From Streptomyces spiralis (GTDB lineage: Bacteria > Actinomycetota > Actinomycetes > Streptomycetales > Streptomycetaceae): 64,000 nt of DNA. Below the pieces are notes generated by a model. That model had not been told where the DNA came from. It did not search any database and worked only from the letters and a program-made list of their open reading frames with translations. Location of the stretch: contig NZ_BNBC01000022.1 in NCBI RefSeq assembly GCF_014654675.1, forward strand, positions 85,555 through 149,554, given 5' to 3'. Of the stretch, positions 7,784-16,213 are shown piece by piece. Position 1 is the stretch's first letter. Each line of letters begins with the position of its first letter. Position numbers and translations under genes: made by a program.

Positions 7784-9244
7784 GGCAGCGCTCCTTGGTG
7801 TTCGAGGGTGGCGTATCGGATGGTGTGGCCCCCGGTGGACCGCCGGTCGGGTTCCCGCGCCGGTCCGCGCCACACCGCCGTCCTCCGCCGCCACACCACC
7901 GGCCGCCACACCACCCGCCGCCACGGCCGCCGCCGTACGGCGGTTCGGTGCGTGTACGCCGCTGATGACGAAGCCGCTGCGCGGACGGGCCGGAACACGG
8001 CGCAGCGGGATCCGGAGGTCCTGGTCGGGGACGTCGTACTCCAGGCGGGCCAGGCGCACCGCGAGGGACTCCAGCAGGCCGAGGACGACCCCCTCACCGG
8101 GGCACCGGTGACCGGTCCACGGGTCACCCCCACCCTGCGGGATCAGCTCGTCGCGCTGGGCCGGGTGTTCCAGGAAGCGCTGCGGCCGGAAGGCGTACGG
8201 GTCGCCCCAGAGGTCCGCGTCGTGGTTCTGCCCGTAGACGTCGAGGAGCACCATGCCGCCCTCGGGAACCGGCTGCCCCTGCCAGGACAGGTCCCGGACG
8301 GCCAGGCCCCCGAGGAAGGGGGCGAACGGGTAGAAGCGGCGCACCTCGTGGGCGAACGCGGCGGCGTAGGCGGCATCGCCCTCACGCAGCCGTGCGCGCG
8401 TCTCGGGCCGGCGGTGCAGCGCGTGGGCGGCGAACGCGACGAACCAGCTGACGGCGGCCGTGGGACGGAGCACGTTGAGCAGCTCGACCGCGGCCGTCCG
8501 CGGTGGCAGCGACTCCCCGTCGGCGTCACGGTGTCGGACGACCCGCTCCAGCATGGAACCGGCCGGGGCCGCGGCACGGCCGGAACGCACGTCCCGTACC
8601 AGACGGGTCAGCCGCTCCTCCTGCCGGGCGCGGGCGCGCCGGGCCCGCCAGTGGCCCGGTCCCAGGGTGGCGAAGCCGTCGACCATCGCGATCAGGTCGC
8701 GGGCCGTCGCCGCGGCATCCGTGTCCGCGTGCGTCTTCGCATACGTCTCCGCGTCCGCTTCCGCCAGGGGGACACCGGCCCAGCGGCACACACCGCGCGT
8801 GAGCACCACGGCCGCCTCGTCGAACAGCACGACGCGGTCGCGCCGCGCCCAGCCGGCCGCGGCCTCGTCCCATGCCGCCGCGGCCTCCTCGACGACGCCG
8901 GCGATCCGGGCGGCGTGCAGCAGCGGCAGGAACAGCCGCTTGCGCTCCCGGTGTTCCTCGCCGTCGAGCGTGTGTACGGCGTCCTGACCGAAAAGCGTGT
9001 CCAGGACGGGTTCCGGGATCGCGTCGTGGCGGCGGACGTTGCGCTCGTCGTAGAAGAAGCGCACGGCTTCCGGACCGCGCACGGCGAGGGCGGGGCGGCC
9101 CATGAGCCGGGTCCGGACCGCCCGCTCGGTGACCACCCGCGGATTGCTCTCCCGCATGCGCCGAGGCAGCCAGGCATAGCCCCCGGCGAACAGGGAGAGC
9201 GTCTGGTCGGTCAGGGGCCGTGAGGGGCGTCGAAGGGCGTCCAT
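7220..9244 (-). CDS. CYP152-type cytochrome P450 reading in frame into a hemerythrin domain
   Basis: The first 420 or so residues form a P450 of the CYP152 fatty-acid peroxygenase type. It has the heme-ligand Cys381 in PWTGHRCPGEG and the diagnostic catalytic Arg260-Pro pair in NVLRPTAAV; family members use hydrogen peroxide to hydroxylate or decarboxylate fatty acids. Instead of stopping after SGFVISGV, the frame runs through an Ala/Gly/Pro linker (about 425-487) into a complete hemerythrin domain at residues 488-674. No stop codon separates them. The product is either a 674-residue fusion or a read-through beside independent translation of the hemerythrin part. The ATG at 9244 has no clear ribosome site. 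Confidence 0.8.
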   Translation of the reverse strand: MDALRRPSRPLTDQTLSLFAGGYAWLPRRMRESNPRVVTERAVRTRLMGRPALAVRGPEAVRFFYDERNVRRHDAIPEPVLDTLFGQDAVHTLDGEEHRERKRLFLPLLHAARIAGVVEEAAAAWDEAAAGWARRDRVVLFDEAAVVLTRGVCRWAGVPLAEADAETYAKTHADTDAAATARDLIAMVDGFATLGPGHWRARRARARQEERLTRLVRDVRSGRAAAPAGSMLERVVRHRDADGESLPPRTAAVELLNVLRPTAAVSWFVAFAAHALHRRPETRARLREGDAAYAAAFAHEVRRFYPFAPFLGGLAVRDLSWQGQPVPEGGMVLLDVYGQNHDADLWGDPYAFRPQRFLEHPAQRDELIPQGGGDPWTGHRCPGEGVVLGLLESLAVRLARLEYDVPDQDLRIPLRRVPARPRSGFVISGVHAPNRRTAAAVAAGGVAAGGVAAEDGGVARTGAGTRPAVHRGPHHPIRHPRTPRSAAMGHGGDVINELTTDHREVEEIFAQIEALPAGDKRRKNLADQATIELVRHSVAEEMYLYPAVRRWVPDGDAIADREIQDHAEAERTMKDLEGCRPDEARFDELMGRLMREIREHLTDEEQNLFPQLRQAATPEDLEQLGEKVRTAKKTAPTRPHPTAPDTPPANKLLAPGAGMVDRIRDALSGRGKTD

Positions 9245-9328
9245 GCAGGCCCGAGTGCCCAGGGCGCCCTGCGGGAACCCCGGTGCGGGATCCGGACCCC
9301 GGGAACGATCAGCTGACGTCAGCGGACG

Positions 9329-9847
9329 TCAGCGGACGAGCCTCAGGTCGGTGATCTTGCGGGTCTTCAGGTCGGAGCGGACGTCGATCCGCGTCACCTG
9401 GGCGTCCCTGCGGTCGCTCCAGACGAGCGTCACCCTGCTGGTGGCTTGGCCCGCGCCCGACCCGGTGTAGGCCACCTTCCACTTCACCGGCACGTTCTGG
9501 GCGAACAGGATCCCGTCCGCGTGCTCCCTGGCCTCGTAGGCGGCCACCTTCCGGCGAGCGTCGGCGGACAGGTAGAAGCTCTTCAGCGCCTTCAGGCTCG
9601 CGCCGGCGGCCGGGTCCTCGCCGTCCCAGACCGTGTCGATGTAGGCGCCGTAGAAGTCGGCGACCCGCTGGGTCACGGCGCGCGGGTCGCCCTGGGCCGT
9701 GGGCACGGATGCCGTACGGCCGGCGCCGTCGGTGGTGTGGGTGGTGCCGGTCCCGGCCAGCGCCGGCGTCACGGCGCCCAGGCAGAGGGCCCCGGCCAGG
9801 GCGGAGGCGGTGACAAGACCGCGGCGGCTGCGCACACGCGTGGACAT
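9329..9847 (-). CDS. Small secreted protein of unknown function
   Basis: The 172-residue product has a classical Sec signal (RSRRGLVTASALAGALCLGA, cleavage likely after TPALA near residue 31). The mature part starts with a Thr-rich stretch and then a mixed alpha/beta domain (AVTQRVADFYGAYID to the end) with no cysteines. I do not recognise a named family; the layout resembles other small secreted actinobacterial proteins. ATG at 9847 has GGGGGAG seven bases upstream. The P450 gene follows on the same strand about 84 bases downstream, so co-transcription is possible. Confidence 0.75.
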   Translation of the reverse strand: MSTRVRSRRGLVTASALAGALCLGAVTPALAGTGTTHTTDGAGRTASVPTAQGDPRAVTQRVADFYGAYIDTVWDGEDPAAGASLKALKSFYLSADARRKVAAYEAREHADGILFAQNVPVKWKVAYTGSGAGQATSRVTLVWSDRRDAQVTRIDVRSDLKTRKITDLRLVR

Positions 9848-10195
9848 ATGGGTGCTCCCCCAGCGAATGGCGGGCCGGGCGGTTCCCGGCCCTGGTCGGC
9901 AGGTAAGACACGGCTCGGCACACGTCGGTTCCGTAATGTCCCGGAAGATTGGCGATGTCCCGAAACAAGAAAAAGGTTGTACTACATTTCGGCCGTCCGC
10001 AGACCGGAGCGCACCCCCTCCGCGTCCCTTCGGCCCCTTCTCGCGGCTTCTTTTCGCCCCTTCGTGTACGCCTCTGTCGCCCCTTCGGCGGACACGCTTC
10101 CCGCCCGTCCCTCTCGATTGCGCGCGTCCGGCCCGGGAACTCGGCGAACGCCGTACACCAATACGCCCCATGCCCCGCACCCCTTGGAGAGGACC
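9848..10195. other. Divergent intergenic region with a spaced direct repeat
   Basis: No gene is supported in these 348 bases between the secreted-protein gene and the DoxX gene. ATGTCCCGGAA at 9936-9946 recurs as ATGTCCCGAAA at 9955-9965, a 19-base period suggesting a regulator bound on one face of the helix. An A-rich patch follows (9963-9990). Promoters for both flanking genes should lie here. Confidence 0.4.
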
Positions 10196-10729
10196 ATGAG
10201 TCTGCTGCGCCTGGCCGGTCGGCCCCTGCTCGCCTCCATGTTCGTCGTCGGAGGGATCAACTCCGTCCGCAAGCCCCAGGACGTGGCCCCGGCCGCCGAG
10301 CCCGTCGTACGGCCGATCCGGGCGCGCGTGCCGGTGCTGCCGGAGAGGACCGAACACGTCGTGCGGCTGAGCGGCGGCGTGCAGGTCGCCGCGGGCGCCA
10401 TGCTGGCCGTCGGGCGGCTGCCCCGGCTCTGCGCGCTGGCCCTCGCGGGCACGCTGGTGCCGACCACGCTGGCGGGACACCGGTTCTGGGAGGCCGACGA
10501 CCCCGCCGAGCGCTCCCAGCAGCTCGTCCACTTCCTGAAGAACCTCTCCATGCTGGGCGGCCTGCTGATCGCGGCGGACGACAGCGGCGGTGCGCCCTCG
10601 TTGCTGTGGCGCGGCCGGCGCACGGCCCGTGAACTCCAGCGGGAGGCGGGCCTGGTACGCCGCACCGTCCGTGCGACCGCGGGTCCGGCCGCCACGATCG
10701 GCGGCATACGCGCCAAGCTGCCCGGCTGA
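10196..10729 (+). CDS. DoxX family membrane protein
   Basis: The 177-residue product carries the DoxX pattern: an N-terminal helix with RPLLASMFVVGGINSVRKP, a second segment LSGGVQVAAGAMLAVGRLPRL, a third around LALAGTLVPTTLAGHRFWE, and a fourth with FLKNLSMLGGLLIAADDSG. It is a four-helix membrane protein of a family linked to redox and quinone metabolism in other organisms; its specific role here is unknown. The ATG at 10196 follows GGAGAGGA. The next gene starts 15 bases after its stop, so the two form an operon. Confidence 0.85.
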   Translation: MSLLRLAGRPLLASMFVVGGINSVRKPQDVAPAAEPVVRPIRARVPVLPERTEHVVRLSGGVQVAAGAMLAVGRLPRLCALALAGTLVPTTLAGHRFWEADDPAERSQQLVHFLKNLSMLGGLLIAADDSGGAPSLLWRGRRTARELQREAGLVRRTVRATAGPAATIGGIRAKLPG

Positions 10730-10744
10730 TCGTTGGGACACGCC

Positions 10745-11281
10745 ATGAACGACCAGGGACGCTCCATACCCTTCCTTACGGGGCTCGCCGGGCAGAACGG
10801 CTACACCTTGCTCGGGATCTACCTCAACGACCATCTGGCGGGCGCGACCATGGGCGCCGAGCGGGCCCGGCACCTCGCCACCGCGTGCCGGGGGTCCGAC
10901 CTCGGCGCCGCGGTGGCGCCGATCGCCACCGCGATCGCCGAGGACCGCAGGAGCCTGCTGGCCGTCATGCGGCGGCTGGAACTGCCCGTGCGGCGCTACA
11001 AGGTCTACGCCGGGCGGCTCGGCGAGCGGGCCGGACGGCTGAAGAGCAACGGCTCCCTGCTCCGGCGCTCGCCGCTGAGTTCCCTACTGGAGCTGGAACT
11101 GCTGCAGATCGGCGTGCAGGGAAAGATCTGCGCCTGGGACACGCTCCGGGCGCTCGCCGACCACGAGCGGCGCCTCGACCCGCACCAGCTCGACGGGCTC
11201 CTGGATCGGGCCCGGGAACAGCTGCGCACGATCGACGACCTGCGCGCGCGTCGGGCGGCGGAGACGTTCCGGGGCCCGTGA
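10745..11281 (+). CDS. Conserved helical protein of unknown function
   Basis: The 178-residue product is predicted almost entirely helical and soluble. Recognisable stretches are LLGIYLNDHLAGATMGAERA, EDRRSLLAVMRRLELPVRRYK and ELELLQIGVQGKICAWDTLR. From memory it resembles proteins common in Streptomyces that look like four-helix, possibly ferritin-like bundles, but I cannot point to a full set of metal ligands. Its start 15 bases after the DoxX stop argues for a shared function. The start is ATG 10745 with GGGA six bases upstream; TTG at 10733 is an alternative. Confidence 0.7.
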   Translation: MNDQGRSIPFLTGLAGQNGYTLLGIYLNDHLAGATMGAERARHLATACRGSDLGAAVAPIATAIAEDRRSLLAVMRRLELPVRRYKVYAGRLGERAGRLKSNGSLLRRSPLSSLLELELLQIGVQGKICAWDTLRALADHERRLDPHQLDGLLDRAREQLRTIDDLRARRAAETFRGP

Positions 11282-11317
11282 CCGGGACCGGCGCGGTATC
11301 GCCCCTCCCCCATCACT

Positions 11318-12832
11318 TCACTCCCGGCCGCCGCACCGGCAGGCAGGGGTGGGCTGTTCGGGGATTCTGCGGGGGTGGCAGCGCGCGGTGCGGGAGGAGT
11401 CCCGGCGCCAGTCGAGGACGGCGATCGTCAGGGCTGCCAGCATGGCGACGAGAGCGGCGCCCACCGACAGCGCCACCGCCTCCCGGAAGTCCCTGCCGCT
11501 CGAGCCGAGCACCAGGTAGAACAGGCCCGGGAGGGCGGCCGTACCCACGGCGCCGCCCAGGCGCTGGCCGGTCTGGAGCGCGCCGCCCGCCGCACCGGCC
11601 ATCCGCACCGGCACCTCGCGCAGCGTCATCGTCACGTTCGGGGAGATCACGCAGCCACTGCCCAGTCCGCCGACGAAGAGGGCGGGCGCGGCGAGCCACG
11701 TCATGACGTCGGGCGGGGCGGAGCGCAGCACCAGCGCCGTCGCGGCCAGCCCCGCCATCACCGCCACCAGCCCGCAGACGGTCAGCAGCCGGCCCAGCCG
11801 CTCCACCAGCCGCCCGGCCACCACCGCCGCCGCGGCCGAGCCGATCGCGAACGGCGTCACCGCGAGACCGGAGCGCAGCGGCTCGTAGCCGAGGCCGTTC
11901 TGGAAGAACAGGGCGAACACCAGCCACACCCCGCTGAATCCCACGAAGTACAGCGCGCCCAGCGCCGTCCCCAGGGCGTAACCGCGCGTACCGGTGAGCA
12001 GCCGGGGATCCAGCAGGGGCCGGCCCTCGCGTGCCGACACCCGCCGCTCCCAGCGCGCGAAGCAGGCCAGGAGTGCCAGGCCCACCGGGAACAGCCACCA
12101 CAGCCGGCGCAGTCCGCCGCTCTCGGCGAAGACCAGCGGCAGCATCCAGGCCAGGACTCCGGCGCCGAGCAGGGCCACGCCCGGCAGGTCGAGGCGTTCC
12201 CGGCGGCCGGGGGCGACACGGGGCAGCAGCCGCAGCCCCAGCAGCAGTGCGACCGCGCCGACCGGTACGTTGACGTAGAAGATCCAGCGCCAGCCCTGCG
12301 CGCCGTGCGCCAGTGCCAGGATCAGGCCGCCGGTGATCGGTCCGACGGCGCTGGAGACGCCCACCGTGGCGCCGAAGAGCCCGAAGGCCCGGCCGCGTTC
12401 GGCGCCGCGGAACATCTGCTGGATCAGGGCGGAGTTCTGCGGGGCGAGGCATCCCGCGCAGGCGCCCTGCGCGAGCCGGGCCACGACGAGCCAGGCGATC
12501 GTGGGCGCGGCGCCCGCCGCGGCGCTGCACAGCACGAACCCGGCCAGGGCGCACAGGAAGATGCGGCGTCTGCCCACCGCGTCACCCACTCGGCCCGCCG
12601 GTACCAGGGCGAGGGCGAACGTGAGGGCGTATCCGGACACCACCCACTGCACGGAGGACGCCGAGGCATGCAGGTCGCGCTGCATCGACGGCAGCGCCAC
12701 GGCCACGATCGTCACATCCAGCAGGCTCATGAAGCCCGTCGTCAGGGTGACCCACAGGGCCTTCCAGCGTCCGGGGTCGGCCGGGCCGCCCGGCGCGCCG
12801 CCGCGTCGGCCCGCCCGCGTGTCCCTGTCCAC
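11318..12832 (-). CDS. MFS drug/proton antiporter, DHA2 (14-helix) type
   Basis: The 504-residue protein has about 14 hydrophobic segments and the major facilitator signatures: LDVTIVAVALPSMQ in the first helix, GRVGDAVGRRRIFL in the first cytoplasmic loop, and GATVGVSSAVGPITGGLI in the antiporter motif region. This is the EmrB/QacA-like exporter pattern. The substrate cannot be told from sequence. The GTG at 12832 is supported by AGGAGGAG upstream; a longer upstream frame lacks a signal. There is no regulator next to it. It converges on the helical-protein gene. Confidence 0.85.
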   Translation of the reverse strand: MDRDTRAGRRGGAPGGPADPGRWKALWVTLTTGFMSLLDVTIVAVALPSMQRDLHASASSVQWVVSGYALTFALALVPAGRVGDAVGRRRIFLCALAGFVLCSAAAGAAPTIAWLVVARLAQGACAGCLAPQNSALIQQMFRGAERGRAFGLFGATVGVSSAVGPITGGLILALAHGAQGWRWIFYVNVPVGAVALLLGLRLLPRVAPGRRERLDLPGVALLGAGVLAWMLPLVFAESGGLRRLWWLFPVGLALLACFARWERRVSAREGRPLLDPRLLTGTRGYALGTALGALYFVGFSGVWLVFALFFQNGLGYEPLRSGLAVTPFAIGSAAAAVVAGRLVERLGRLLTVCGLVAVMAGLAATALVLRSAPPDVMTWLAAPALFVGGLGSGCVISPNVTMTLREVPVRMAGAAGGALQTGQRLGGAVGTAALPGLFYLVLGSSGRDFREAVALSVGAALVAMLAALTIAVLDWRRDSSRTARCHPRRIPEQPTPACRCGGRE

Positions 12833-13085
12833 GAACGCTCCTCCTGGTTGCGGCCCCGGCACGCACCGTTCATCTCGTTGCGGCGTGCCGAAGTGGCGCG
12901 TTCCCCTGTGAACCGAGGTGGAACACCTCACCTGGAAAGGGCGGCGTCACTGCTCCACCCGGACAGACAGCGGCTGCCGGACGGCGGCGGAGGTGTTTTC
13001 CTCGTGAGGTGAAGGCAACTCGGCCCGCACATCCGCACAGTGCCGTCCCCCGACCGCAGCCTGCTCCACGGAACGGGAGTTCCGG

Positions 13086-14642
13086 ATGACCACCTCACCG
13101 CACCGGACGCCCCGCTCACGGGCCCCGCGCATCGGCCTGCTGGGCTCCTACGGCGGCTACAACATCGGCGACGAAGCCATCCTCCAGTGCGTCCTCGGCT
13201 GCCTGCGCGGTCACCGTCCCCAGGCCCACCTGATCGTCTTCAGCCGCGACGCCGAGCACACCCGCGCACACCAGTCGATGGCAGACGAGGTGGTGCCCTG
13301 GGAGGGCGTGCCGCAGAGGCAGGTCACCGACGTGCTCTCCGGCCTGGACCTGCTGGTCCTCGGCGGCGGCGGCATCCTCTACGACGGCGAGGCGCGCCGC
13401 TATCTGAAACTGGTGCGGGCGGCGCAGCTCCGTGGCGTCCGCACGTTCGCCTACGCGGTCGGCGCGGGCCCGCTGCACGAGAGCGACGACCGCGAGGCCG
13501 TGCGCACCGTACTGGCGGCCATGGACGAGGTGGTGGTGCGCGACCAGGAGTCGCGGCTGGTGCTGGAGGAGGTCGGGGTCGAACGGGATCTGGTCGTCAC
13601 CGCCGACCCGGCGCTGCTGCTGCCGCCCGAGCCGTTCACCGCGGAGATGATGCGGCAGGAGGGCGTGCCGGCGGACGCCCGGCTGGTGGGGATGTCCGTG
13701 CGCGAGCCCGGCCGGGCCGCGGAGAAGCTGGACGAGGGCGACTACCACGCGCTGCTCGCCGACGTGGCCGACTTTCTCGTGCGCCGCCTGGACGCCCATG
13801 TGGTCTTCATGCCGATGGAACGCCACGACGTCCGCCACGCGCACGCCGTGCTGTCCCGGATGACCGCGCCCGACCGGGGCCGGATCCTGCACAGCGCCTA
13901 CACGCCCGGGCAGGTCCTGGGCCTGATGAGCCATCTGGACCTGGTGGTGGGCATGCGCCTGCACTTCCTGATCTTCGCGGCCGTGTCCGGCCTGCCCGTC
14001 CTGCCGCTGCCCTACGCGGGCAAGGTCTTCGACTTCGCCCGCCGGCTCGGGGCCCCGGCGCTGGTGGGTGTGGCCCGTGAGCAGGTGGGGCTGCTGCTGG
14101 CGGAGGTGGACCGGCTGTGGGACGAGTTCCCGCAGCGCCGGGTCGACCTGGGCGCACGCGTCCGCGCCCTGCGGGAGCTGGCCGGGGAGACCTGCGCGCG
14201 GTGCGGGGCTCTGCTCGACGCCATGGACCGGGAGGGCGACGACGACCGGGCCGTGGATGCCTCGGACAGGTCCGCGGGCACCGACCCCACCGGCCCCGGC
14301 AGTTCCACCGTCGGCCCCGACAGCCCCACCGGCCCGGGCAGTCCCACTGACCCCGCCGGCCCCGCCGAGCCCGGCAGCGGCACCACGCGCCCCGGCAGCC
14401 CGGCCGATCCCGTGGGGGCGGCCGGCGCTCCCGTGGGCGACACCCCGGTGTCGACGCCCCACGGCCTGCATCTCCTGCGTCCCGCCCCCGGGACCGGGCC
14501 GAGGCCCGGACCGGAGCCCGGGACCGTGCCAGGTGCCGCACCCGATCCCGACCCCGGCGTCGTACCGGATCCCGAGGACGGCGTCGTACCGGATCCCGAG
14601 GACGGCGCGGTGCGCAGCGGCGGAGCCGGGCAGGAGGCGTGA
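13086..14642 (+). CDS. Polysaccharide pyruvyl transferase (CsaB-like) with a repetitive tail
   Basis: Residues 13-390 form a polysaccharide pyruvyl transferase domain: GLLGSYGGYNIGDEAIL at the N-terminus, LDLLVLGGGGILYDG, the AYAVGAGPLHE strand, and the C-terminal MSHLDLVVGMRLHFLIFAA block. Family members add ketal-linked pyruvate from phosphoenolpyruvate to surface sugars. The last 120 or so residues are low-complexity Pro/Gly/Ser/Thr repeats (PTGPGS type, then two VVPDPEDG units), unusual for the family. GGAG lies six bases before ATG 13086. The stop overlaps the start of the FAD oxidoreductase gene, so the two are translationally coupled. Confidence 0.85.
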   Translation: MTTSPHRTPRSRAPRIGLLGSYGGYNIGDEAILQCVLGCLRGHRPQAHLIVFSRDAEHTRAHQSMADEVVPWEGVPQRQVTDVLSGLDLLVLGGGGILYDGEARRYLKLVRAAQLRGVRTFAYAVGAGPLHESDDREAVRTVLAAMDEVVVRDQESRLVLEEVGVERDLVVTADPALLLPPEPFTAEMMRQEGVPADARLVGMSVREPGRAAEKLDEGDYHALLADVADFLVRRLDAHVVFMPMERHDVRHAHAVLSRMTAPDRGRILHSAYTPGQVLGLMSHLDLVVGMRLHFLIFAAVSGLPVLPLPYAGKVFDFARRLGAPALVGVAREQVGLLLAEVDRLWDEFPQRRVDLGARVRALRELAGETCARCGALLDAMDREGDDDRAVDASDRSAGTDPTGPGSSTVGPDSPTGPGSPTDPAGPAEPGSGTTRPGSPADPVGAAGAPVGDTPVSTPHGLHLLRPAPGTGPRPGPEPGTVPGAAPDPDPGVVPDPEDGVVPDPEDGAVRSGGAGQEA

Positions 14643-16111
14643 TGCCTGTTCTGCGCCGCCCCGAGCAGCCGCGTACCGTCACCCTCCCCGCGCGCTCGGC
14701 CCTGCACGGGGGCCGCACGGACGTCCTGGTGGTGGGCGGCGGACCCGCCGGCACCGCGGCCGCGTGGGCGGCGGCCGACGCCGGCGCGGAGGTGGTCCTG
14801 GTCGAGCGGTACGCCTTCCTCGGCGGCAACGCGACCGTCGCGCTGGTGATGCCGCTGATGTCGTTCCACAACGAGCACAAGCAGGCGGTCTTCGGCGAGA
14901 ACGGCGCGGGCGACCGGCTGCTGCCCACCGACCACGGCGAGGGCGAACCGGTGGTCGCCGGCTTCCTGTGGCAGTTGCTGGACCGGCTCACCGCGCGCGG
15001 CGGCTGCATCCCGCCGTCCCTGGAGACCGGCTACACCGTGCCCTTCGACCCGGAGCTGTTCAAGCTGGTCCTGCTCGACATGCTGGACGAGGCGGGGGTG
15101 CGGCTGCTGTTCCACTCCTTCGCGTCGGCGGCGCTGCCCCTGGACGATGGCTGGCGCGTGGTCTTCGAGACCAAGTCGGGCCCTGTGGTGATCGACGCCG
15201 GTGTGGTCGTGGACGGCACCGGCGACGGTGACGTGGCCGCCTCGTGCGGGGCCCCGTTCGAGGTGGGGCGCCGGGAGGACGGGCGGGTGCAGCCGATGAC
15301 GCTGATGTTCCGCATGGCCGACTTCGCCCGGCCGGGGTTCTCGGAGTACGTCCGGTCCCACCCCGACCAGTGGCGGGGCGTCCACGGGCTGTGGGACCTG
15401 GTGCGGGAGGCCACCGAGGCCGGCGAGCTGCGGCTGCCGCGCGAGGACATCCTGTTCTTCGGCACCCCTCACCCGCGTGAGCTCGCCGTCAACAGCACCC
15501 GGGTCACCGGCGCGCTGGGCATCGACGTGTGGGACCTCAGCCGTGCCGAGTGGACGGCCCGGCGCCAGCTGGCCGAGATCGACCGGTTCCTGCGCTCACG
15601 GGTGCCGGGCTTCGAGGAGGCGTACACGGTGCAGAGCGGCACCCAGATCGGGGTCCGGGAGACCCGCCGGGTCATGGGCGACTACCGGCTGACCGGCTAC
15701 GACATCCTGGACGCCCGGTCCTTCCCGGACGTCGTCGCGCACGGCGCCTACCCCATCGACATCCACAACCCGGAGGGCAGCGGTACCGTCATCAGGCGTG
15801 TCCCCAGGGGCCGGTTCTACGACATCCCGCTGCGCTGTCTGCTGCCGTCCGGCACCGACCGGCTGCTCGTCGCGGGGCGCTGCATCTCCGGTTCGCACGT
15901 GGCGCACTCGTCGTACCGGGTCATGCCCATCGCGATGGCCACCGGGCAGGCGGCGGGTGTCTGCGCCGCGCTGGCCACCCGTCTGGGCCGCGGCCCGCGG
16001 GACGTGCCGTACGCCCTGGTCCAGGAGGAGCTAACACGTCAGGGCGCCCGACTGCGGGTGCCGGAAAGCGGTCCGCTGCCGACGGGTGAAATGAGCCGAC
16101 CGGAGAAATAA
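14642..16111 (+). CDS. FAD-dependent oxidoreductase (FAD_oxidored family)
   Basis: The 489-residue protein starts with a dinucleotide-binding fold: DVLVVGGGPAGTAAAWAAA, then VVLVERYAFLGGNAT. Near the C-terminus are the FAD-contacting segments LLVAGRCISGSHVAHSSYR and GQAAGVCAALA. This is the FAD_oxidored (PF12831-like) pattern seen in dehydrogenases of unknown or varied substrate. The start ATG overlaps the previous stop (TGATG) and AGGAGG lies just upstream; a GTG one codon earlier is also possible. Coupling to a pyruvyl transferase suggests work on the same surface sugar or metabolite, but that is inference. Confidence 0.85.
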   Translation: MPVLRRPEQPRTVTLPARSALHGGRTDVLVVGGGPAGTAAAWAAADAGAEVVLVERYAFLGGNATVALVMPLMSFHNEHKQAVFGENGAGDRLLPTDHGEGEPVVAGFLWQLLDRLTARGGCIPPSLETGYTVPFDPELFKLVLLDMLDEAGVRLLFHSFASAALPLDDGWRVVFETKSGPVVIDAGVVVDGTGDGDVAASCGAPFEVGRREDGRVQPMTLMFRMADFARPGFSEYVRSHPDQWRGVHGLWDLVREATEAGELRLPREDILFFGTPHPRELAVNSTRVTGALGIDVWDLSRAEWTARRQLAEIDRFLRSRVPGFEEAYTVQSGTQIGVRETRRVMGDYRLTGYDILDARSFPDVVAHGAYPIDIHNPEGSGTVIRRVPRGRFYDIPLRCLLPSGTDRLLVAGRCISGSHVAHSSYRVMPIAMATGQAAGVCAALATRLGRGPRDVPYALVQEELTRQGARLRVPESGPLPTGEMSRPEK

Positions 16112-16114
16112 TGG

Positions 16115-16139
16115 GTGTGAGGTTTCCGGAGGGGGGTAC
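16115..16139 (+). promoter_or_regulatory. Candidate sigma-B-type promoter for the sigma factor gene
   Basis: GTGT at 16115-16118, then 15 bases, then GGGTAC at 16134-16139 fits GNNT-N14-16-GGGTAC/T. It lies just after the stop of the oxidoreductase gene (16111) and about 75 bases before the sigma factor ATG. This suggests that the sigma factor drives its own gene, as known for several SigB-group factors. Confidence 0.55.
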
Positions 16140-16213
16140 ACGCTGCGAAGCCCGTCTTGATCACGAGACGGTCACGGCAGGCGACGCGTCGGCTCAGAGG
16201 GAGGACACGCACG

